A DNA stretch of 64,000 bases. It comes from Haliclystus octoradiatus (taxonomy: Eukaryota > Cnidaria > Staurozoa > Stauromedusae > Haliclystidae). The translations under genes were made by a program, and so were the position numbers. A model generated the notes under the pieces. That model made no database searches. It was not told where the DNA came from and saw only the letters and a list, made by a program, of their open reading frames with translations. The stretch lies in NCBI GenBank assembly GCA_916610825.1, contig OU744449.1:24131793-24195792 (forward strand). Reading direction: 5' to 3'. How positions within the stretch are numbered: the stretch's first letter is position 1; every line of letters begins with the position of its first letter. Shown here piece after piece: positions 59,801 through 64,000 of this stretch.

Positions 59801-62167
59801 CCATTTATGACAGGTGTTTGTTAGGCGTTTGGGCCTTTTCCAACAACAAAAATGCTATTTCACCCCTAAACGATGTTGTATGGTAATAAAATTTTTTAGA
59901 TTTCATTTTTAGACAATTTGCCAATATCTGACAAGAGGGAAGATTTAAAAATCAAAACTTAGTTTTTTTTACCATTTTACCGTGCACTGTTGGTGCTCAC
60001 GTGGCTTATGTTAGTAGTAGTAGTAGTATAGACAGTCACATTATAGGAATGTGCTGTCCCTCTTACGCCTAACATATTTGCAACACAATGAACGCCACAT
60101 GTTAACAGAGCGCTATACAATATACATACAGCCTTCTTATACATCCATCGCGCATTAGCATTGAATTTGGCTCCAAATTACAATGTCAGAATCCGGTTCT
60201 AGAAATCTCAACATAGAACAGCACTGGTTCCTAAATTTAGTTTGTTCCTTGATCAAATTTCTGTCCAGGCTTGATCTAATTTCCTTGCTAATATTCCTAG
60301 TCTTGATCTCATTAAGAATGAAAAACTTACCGGCTCTTGAGCAATTTTGAAGAGGTTCTCTAAGCAAACTGAAGAATATCTGTAAGATCAATGAAAAAAG
60401 TGTTAAAAAAATGAAGCTGATTCTGATCATGTGATAAAAATGTTCCGTATAGTGTAACCCGCTTAATTAATTGCAGGTAAAAATTACTAACGTTTGCCGT
60501 TGCATTTATCCAAAATTGTTTATTAAGGATTTGACAAGAACATTGTTTATAGGGTTATTAGGGTAAAAATATTATTTCCGAAGTGCACTTGAGCGGAAAG
60601 GTACAATGTATTGCATATATTCATTATCTTGTGAAACTATCATAAATATTGCATTGTCCAAACTAATGTACATATGGTCTTTGCCGATTAACCAGCACTT
60701 TTGATTATTTTTCGATTCATCGGTGCACCTCTATCTCTAATGGCATCTAATTTTCTTGTATAATACATATTTTGGTTAAGCACCGAAGATATAGCCTTTC
60801 ACTCCAAATTTAGCATATGAATATTGTACATAGGCTATAATAGGCAGCTTGCATCTCTATTGTTTTGATCAAATTTCGGGGGAAACAATTGAGGGATTCA
60901 AATGGACAGAAGGTCACTTTTCAGTTGTATATTTTCATAAATAATTCTCTAGACTGAGAGGTTCTTAATTTCAACTTCATTATACTTAGTAGCGACAAAT
61001 AAAACACACAATAATCTGCAACGGTTTCGATTTATTCTTAAATCATCGTCAGGCAAGTGAAAGAGAGAGAGAACAGGTTTTACATCGTATTTATAATTAG
61101 AAATTATTTACATGATCTATTGAAATTTGGGGCTCTATATACGACTATAACACACTAATTATGCCGGCCACTCAGGTCGGCAATATTTTCATTATCAACA
61201 CCTGCTGGACAATAAAATTTAAAATATTTATGACCATTCTGATAGAACATTTTACTTTCTATTCTTTGTTTCATTGTTTTCTTTGTATAACAGTAATTAT
61301 TATTTCATATTTGTTTTGCATTGTATTCGTAATTAGTACCGCTTTAGACCATCCCTTCCGTCATAATGTTTCATGTATTGTTTAGTGTGTTATAGTCGTA
61401 TATAGAGCCCCAAATTTCAATAGATCATGTAAATAATTTCTAATTATAAATACGATGTAAAACCTGTTCTCTCTCTCTTTCACTTGCCTGACGATGATTT
61501 AAGAATAAATCGAAACCGTTGCAGATTATCGTGTGTTTTATTTGTCGCTATTAAGTATAATGAAATCGAAATTCTCTAGACTATTTGTTTATTTTGTTAT
61601 CACCCTGTAACTTCAATCAAGCATCAAAATGCCGATAAGAGAAATATCTTCAAACTAACGGGTATTTTCGATTAAAGTCCGAGCAACATTTACCGATGGT
61701 CACTACGAGCTCAATTTACATTAAGCTTAGCGTAAATTAAACAATCAATGTCAGTCATGGCTTCAACATGACTTCAAATTTCAAGTTTCAGCATGGTTTC
61801 AGGTGTGCAGAAACAATACGAACGACAAACACAAACGTTTTCCCCTTTTTATCGTCATATCTCTAACGGAAAGTGTTTCATTTGCTCAATGCGAAATTTA
61901 GACTGCCATTCGTCATATGACGATTATGCTATGATGTCATACCTCGTCACTTTTCTCATTGTTCCATTCTCCCACATTACTATCATCTATAAACAGAAAT
62001 AAACTATATTATTAGAATGAACTTGTAATGAATGAAATGAATGAATGAATGAATGAATGAATACATATTTTCCTATGAAACAACAGTATCTAAAACTTAC
62101 CAGTTGATAGACGCTTGAATGCTTTGCAAATATCATGGTATCGATGTTTAGCAACCTCATCTGGTTT
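40901..62167 (-). CDS. TNRC6: TNRC6/GW182 (gawky) homologue, at least 19 exons, 5' end not found
   Basis: Exons (transcript order): 62167-62101, 61986-61943, 60379-60331, 59450-59381, 58721-58649, 57821-57771, 57010-56945, 55499-55455, 54505-54452, 53760-53686, 53500-53403, 52738-52602, 52171-52128, 51054-50895, 49846-48810, 47836-47741, 46513-46456, 44743-43668, 41554-40901. Every junction has GT-AG and matching phase, giving 1,317 residues. GW182 proteins bind Argonaute and recruit CCR4-NOT/PAN for miRNA silencing. Seen: a Lys/Glu-rich coiled region (about 155-290), the family motif YPREVPPRF (about 309), a Trp-rich Argonaute-binding region (345-690; WGGG, GW, PLWGGG, GPGW), a UBA domain split over three exons (LELLIDMGFP, RESAEEALRNNN, about 709-750), polyQ, the FKPGVQW block, and an RRM (PWLVIRGVHP ... 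ITCGL, about 1088-1168) with a Trp-poor, Gln-rich tail. Residues 1-155 are unrecognised (see separate entry). Confidence 0.87.
42060..42290 (-). repeat. Penelope-like terminal fragment with hammerhead-like core
   Basis: On the minus strand CTGACGA, a possible CCAT/ATGG stem and CGAAACG (42071-42112). A related copy at about 25577-25780 shares ATTTCACAACGT, GAGTGTTGGCT-type and TAAGACA-TCA blocks in the same order. Boundaries are approximate. Confidence 0.4.
43149..43323. mobile_element. hAT-type MITE, CAGGGTCCGAC family, 175 bp
   Basis: CAGGGTCCGACAAAAGG start and TTTTGTCGGACGCTG end, flanked by a perfect 8-bp duplication GCTACAGT (43141-43148, 43324-43331). One of the cleanest copies in the window. 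Confidence 0.88.
43668..44743 (-). CDS. TNRC6: TNRC6 exon: end of UBA, polyQ, silencing-domain middle region, RRM start
   Basis: Starts by completing the UBA helix (NELLNDE), then polyQ blocks and KLNRKQRRKLQQ. Family landmarks near the end are AEFKPGVQWKSK (counterpart of the conserved EFxPGxPWKG of vertebrate TNRC6) and FQSLWKS before PWLVIRG. An upstream in-frame run of Met codons is the (GAT)n tail of a LINE fragment in the intron, so it is excluded. I find no PPGL motif, which vertebrate TNRC6 uses to bind GIGYF. Confidence 0.85.
44768..44932 (-). repeat. LINE-type 3' end, minus orientation, next to a TNRC6 splice site
   Basis: Minus strand: GGACTTAATGC...CAGTCCTGTGAAG ... TTTCTGAATAAATGATGATG(n). 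The (GAT)n tail stops 24 bp from the acceptor of the following exon (GTTGCAG at 44744-44750), so it forms the upstream part of the acceptor region. The left part of the element is cut by the hAT insertion. Confidence 0.6.
44933..45426. mobile_element. hAT-type element, CAGTGATGTTTT ends, 494 bp
   Basis: CAGTGATGTTTT at 44933 and AAAACATCACTG ending at 45426, flanked by ATTAAGTC and GTTAAGTC (7 of 8 identical). The interior carries G-rich/C-rich runs (GTGGGGG, CCCCCGG) and a GGAGCCGAAGGCTCC hairpin. Non-coding. Confidence 0.8.
46112..46165. repeat. Five palindromic decamers (G/A)TTCATGAAC at 11-bp period
   Basis: Decamers at 46112, 46123, 46134, 46145 and 46156, alternating GTTCATGAAC and ATTCATGAAC, each separated by one A. 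Looser copies continue to about 46235. Confidence 0.95.
46680..47265. mobile_element. Expanded pogo-like MITE interrupted by a hAT-type MITE
   Basis: Outer ends CAGTCAAACC (46680) and CAGGTTTCAGTG (to 47265, then TA). The middle carries about four tandem repeats of the internal module (AAAGGTCACCTGTCTACAGTGGTCACTTCAGTAATG, spaced about 80 bp). A CAGGGTCCGAC-family copy (46690-46853) sits inside with near-duplicated flanks GTCAAACC / GTCAAGCT. Confidence 0.65.
47273..47410. repeat. Fragment of the AGTAGATCAAAGATC element family
   Basis: Shares AGTAGTATAGACA(T/G)TCACATTATA and GACAAAGAAACTT(A/G)TAAA with 7285-7400. No intact ends. Confidence 0.6.
48810..49846 (-). CDS. TNRC6: TNRC6 exon: Trp-rich Argonaute-binding region
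   Basis: 346 codons with 14 or so tryptophans in Gly/Asp/Ser/Asn contexts: EEWGGGIPL, DNWN, DSNWQS, PLWGGGPD, RPDWTP, SSWSKAP, NKWPVD, VTGWLA, METGWHE, DGPGWEW. This is the ABD layout of GW182, with fewer repeats than vertebrates. It is followed by a phase-0 junction to the UBA exon. Confidence 0.87.
50218..50325. mobile_element. pogo-like MITE, truncated copy in TNRC6 intron
   Basis: TA-CAGTGAAACCTACAGCCAGCTA start and the internal GGTTGATTCAATAGAAA; the right end is missing. Confidence 0.55.
50685..50880. repeat. Tandem duplication, about 90-bp unit, beside a TNRC6 exon
   Basis: Two units (50685-50780, 50781-50868) and a partial third, each beginning AGAAGAATAGTA-type and ending AAAGATATAAT(C/T)AATTTCAG. 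The array lies 15 bp from the 3' (donor) edge of the exon at 50895. Confidence 0.75.
52968..53127. mobile_element. pogo-like MITE in TNRC6 intron
   Basis: CAGTCAAACCTGTTACAGCGG start, ACAGGTTTCACTG end, TA on both sides. Clean copy. Confidence 0.8.
54089..54265. mobile_element. pogo-like MITE in TNRC6 intron, left end decayed
   Basis: Left end AATGGAAAACCTGTTATAAC, right end ACAGGTTTCACTG followed by TA. The body matches the 52968 copy. Confidence 0.7.
55627..55808. mobile_element. pogo-like MITE in TNRC6 intron
   Basis: CAGTGAAACCTGTATATAACGG start, ACAGGTTTGACTG end, TA on both sides. Opposite orientation to the 52968 copy. Confidence 0.8.
55893..56730. mobile_element. hAT-type element, TAGTGATGGG ends, 838 bp
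   Basis: TAGTGATGGGTC at the left and GACCCATCACTA at the right. Flanks ATAACGAT / ATGATGAT agree at 6 of 8 positions. Both sub-terminal regions are packed with (A/T)GAATCGATT-like words. A 75-codon ORF (56177-56404) inside shows no transposase motif. Confidence 0.7.
56945..62167 (-). CDS. Unrecognised helical N-terminal module spliced to TNRC6 (seven exons)
   Basis: Exons 62167-62101, 61986-61943, 60379-60331, 59450-59381, 58721-58649, 57821-57771 and 57010-56945 code for about 140 residues in one frame despite three non-zero-phase junctions, which argues strongly that they are real. Segments: AKHRYHDICKAFKRL, an acidic link, IFFSLLREPLQNCSRAGVLY, SSSLDAHSTFQ, EDDDDEAQYIQMLISILE, RLKTGKSVPAGLTHDK, HTEFNLLKEAEKK. 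It looks like an alpha-helical (HEAT/ARM-like) fold, but I cannot name the family. It runs in phase 0 into the Lys/Glu-rich TNRC6 exons at 55499 and 54505. It could be a long TNRC6 N-terminus, a gene fusion, or the 3' part of a separate upstream gene. More 5' exons must exist. Confidence 0.6.
57424..57612 (+). repeat. tRNA-derived SINE, copy 2 (diverged)
   Basis: TTAGATGGCAGAGAAACCGGACTTCAG head, decayed B-box GTTGAAATCC, then the same body as copy 1 including GAGTAGCTGCGGCGCATCGTTGCG. The first A-box bases are lost. It lies in the TNRC6 region intron, 160 bp from an exon. Confidence 0.75.
58841..58920. repeat. Fragment of the AGTAGATCAAAGATC element family
   Basis: AGTAGATCAAAGATTACGAG with the downstream block TACTCTGAGTTTCG, as at 7240-7285. 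Confidence 0.6.
60015..60105. repeat. Internal fragment of the AGTAGATCAAAGATC element family
   Basis: TATAGACAGTCACATTATAGG and CTTACGCCTAACATATTTG match 7289-7365 almost exactly. A short TAG microsatellite precedes it. Confidence 0.7.
60956..61569. mobile_element. Penelope-like inverted-repeat element with 13-bp target duplication
   Basis: Near-identical inverted arms of about 190 bp (60967-61157 and 61383-61573) surround a 225-bp unique spacer. A 13-bp direct repeat AATTCTCTAGACT flanks it (60943-60955 and 61570-61582). Each arm carries CTGACGA, a GATTT/AAATC stem and CGAAACC, the hammerhead-like core typical of Penelope-like terminal repeats. A long variable target duplication and inverted terminal repeats fit that class. 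The spacer has a 74-codon hydrophobic ORF with no reverse transcriptase or GIY-YIG motif, so the element is non-autonomous. It lies in an intron of the TNRC6 N-terminal region. Confidence 0.65.
61488..61516 (+). ncRNA. Hammerhead-like core, right arm
   Basis: CTGACGA (61488-61494), one unpaired T, 5-bp stem GATTT/AAATC with a 6-nt loop, then GAAAC. The core is right but the extra base at the stem II junction departs from the standard hammerhead. The mirror copy is on the minus strand at 61023-61052. Confidence 0.4.
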
Positions 62168-62213
62168 CTGAGAAACAAAAGTTAAAACTATGATTGTCGA
62201 TATCGCCCAGCAT

Positions 62214-62387
62214 CAGGGTCCGACAAAAGGTTCAGCCTTCAGGCATCCTAGAGGCATTTCAACATTTTCTTTGGAATTTTGTAGTTGATGATTGACCAAT
62301 AAATTATTAAAAACATCAAGTTTCTTCTGAATTATGTCTAGCCTTCCGGGATCTAGGATCCCAGAATTTCACTTTTGTCGGACCCTG
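62214..62387. mobile_element. hAT-type MITE, CAGGGTCCGAC family, 174 bp
   Basis: CAGGGTCCGACAAAAGG start and exact inverse CTTTTGTCGGACCCTG end. Flanks CCCAGCAT / CCTAGCAT agree at 7 of 8. It starts 47 bp from the acceptor side of a coding exon. Confidence 0.85.
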
Positions 62388-62512
62388 CCTAGCATATTAT
62401 TATATGTTAGGCTATATTGACTATTGAATAATTAGAGTAAAGCCATTGGTTTATCTATTGTGGTCAAAGACAACTCATTATCAATGCATGACATGATATG
62501 TAAGGAAAAGGA

Positions 62513-62672
62513 AGGATTAGCTCAGATGGCAGAGCAACCAAACTTCAAATCGGATCATATCTGATCGACTGTGGCTCAGATCCCCTAAAAGCCTGAAGGT
62601 CAACTCAGCTTTGGCGTTATCTCAAATATCAAATGAGTACCATCTTTTGGTGCCTTTGGTAGGACAAGACTT
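62513..62672 (+). repeat. tRNA-derived SINE, copy 3
   Basis: GGATTAGCTCAGATGGCAGAGC head with an intact A-box; B-box GGCTCAGATCC is altered. The body matches to GAGTACCATCTTTTGG, then jumps to the tail block GGTGCCTTTGGTAGGACAAG, so it lacks the 3' body present in copy 1. Confidence 0.75.
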
Positions 62673-63650
62673 TCTCAATTACTTTTACTTTACTATGATA
62701 TGAAATAATGTAATGCCTATATACATTGTTTTTTCAAAGCAATTATTATGTTAGATATTAGTAGTTATTAGCAAGATATAAGTATTAAGGATGCATGTAG
62801 GCCAAGTATCATTCAACACACTGTTACACGACAATAAATGAAATATCTAATATTCGGCTCAAGCTATAAATTGTTTGCATGTTGAACATTTTGAAGCAAA
62901 ACTTTATAAGATTACATAAAACTGTATTGGATAAAATTGAGTTGAAATTATAGGATTAAAAGTTGTATATATATTTTAAACGTTGCCTTTGGTATTGTAA
63001 CCAGTCAGGCCATTATGAGCTTTGGAACAATAGACCCAAGGGTCAGAATCCAATACAATAACGTACAAGTTTTAATACCGAAGATAATCTTAATGAGAGT
63101 AAAGCGAACTATCACCAGGAAATGTAAACATATTAACGTATATTCAGCATTATCCCATACTTGGTAGTGTCTGAATTCAAAATTTTTGAGATTTTATTTT
63201 ATTTTGTTGACATTTCATTTGTCGATGTCGAAAAAGAATTTTGTTGAACCAATTCTGCTTTAAAACTGTTCGATTATAATTCATTAATTTTGTTCAGCGT
63301 ATCTGTTGCTTACTTTTAGACAATCTCAATTTTGTAATAAAGCTTGTTGTTTCATTGTCTGTTGATAATATTTATCAAAATAATCTGTTTACCGATTTAA
63401 TCTGCCATTTCTGGTTCAACAATCCGCAAACAAACATGGGTAAAAATAATAAGCAAATTTTTCAGAAGGGGATAACCCTTTCAGTAGCCTGAGGATACCT
63501 GACAACTTTTTGACATTATCAGATTTTCTTTATTCCTTTTGATGATTACATTATTTATGTTGATCAAAAGTTTCTTCGTAAAACATGTCAGAGTGAAAGA
63601 TAGTGACAAAAAACTTACAAGTAGTCATTGTTGAAAAATTTTCGGCATTC

Positions 63651-63988
63651 CAATTGTCAGTTCAAAAGAAATAAAATATTAATTTACAAATTATTCATAG
63701 GTAATATAAATAATATAATTAAATATATATATTATAAAGAAATAATTTATATATATACCTAGAATAGATTGCCTGATGATCGCCTTGGCGTGACACTTTG
63801 AGTAGCAAACATGATTGTCTGATTTTTGACTTTTCATATTTTATATATTATTCAAAGCTCTACCGTATAGCATTGAGCCCTATGTTCAATCAGCAAGACA
63901 ACTTACACCACATTCTATATATATATACTATCTATCAATAATTTGTAAATTAACATTTTATTTTTTTTGAACTGACAATGGTATAATG
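63651..63988. mobile_element. MITE-like element with about 48-bp inverted ends
   Basis: AATTGTCAGTTCAAAAGAAAT... at the left and its inverse ...TTTTTTTTGAACTGACAAT at the right; both continue into ATTTACAAATTATT. The interior is AT-rich and non-coding. Superfamily unknown. Confidence 0.6.
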
Positions 63989-64000
63989 AATAATACCAAC

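Larger units (their letters stand above)
62168..64000. other. Region upstream of the first identified TNRC6-module exon
   Basis: Contains a hAT-type MITE (62214-62387), SINE copy 3 (62513-62672) and an inverted-repeat element (63651-63988). No exon with a fitting phase was found in 1.8 kb, so the gene's start lies here undetected or beyond the window. Confidence 0.5.

Noticed and set aside
61161..61385. 74-codon hydrophobic ORF
   Set aside because: It is the spacer of the inverted Penelope-like element and extends into the arm; no recognisable domain.
63616..63650. Possible further 5' exon of the minus-strand gene (GTAAGT donor, reads ECRKFFNNDY)
   Set aside because: No AG acceptor within reach, and its open frames do not fit the phase-0 start of the exon at 62167.

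Overview
This is a metazoan nuclear window: AT-rich, with intron-containing genes using GT-AG junctions whose phases can be followed exon by exon, and dense transposable elements. The genes are animal ones (ZNF598, MPG, an MMD-type PAQR protein, an Nkx6-class homeobox gene, TNRC6/GW182). An invertebrate deuterostome such as a tunicate fits, but the species cannot be fixed from the sequence alone.

Layout. 1-5527 (+): 3' part of a ZNF598/Hel2 ribosome-quality-control E3 ligase; its RING exon lies off the left edge and its 3.1 kb intron holds a tRNA-derived SINE and a 1.07 kb inverted-repeat element. 5977-11274 (+): a two-exon MPG (3-methyladenine DNA glycosylase) with every key active-site residue; its 4.6 kb intron holds a small-LTR element nested in a terminal-inverted-repeat element, a GC-rich MITE and a hAT-type element. 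11275-14733: intergenic repeats. 14734-22004 (+): a complete BEL/Pao LTR retrotransposon with apparently identical 460-bp LTRs, a 5-bp target duplication and one open gag-pol frame. 23123-29095 (+): a seven-exon MMD/PAQR10-11-type membrane protein. 29096-32338: very AT-rich spacer. 32429-39772 (+): a two-exon Nkx6-class homeobox gene with a 6.4 kb intron. 40901-62167 (-): a TNRC6/GW182 homologue in at least 19 exons, all in compatible splice phase, with an N-terminal helical module I cannot name. 62168-64000: mostly repeats; the true 5' end of the minus-strand gene was not found.

The genes do not form a pathway, although ZNF598 and TNRC6 both act in post-transcriptional control in other animals. 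The most striking content is the mobile-element ecology: several families that can be defined inside the window by their ends and target-site duplications (hAT-type with 8-bp, TA-flanked pogo-like, Penelope-like inverted repeats with hammerhead-like cores, a tRNA-SINE, arrays of the palindrome GTTCATGAAC), many of them nested in one another. Family names rest on recognised motifs; no database search was run.
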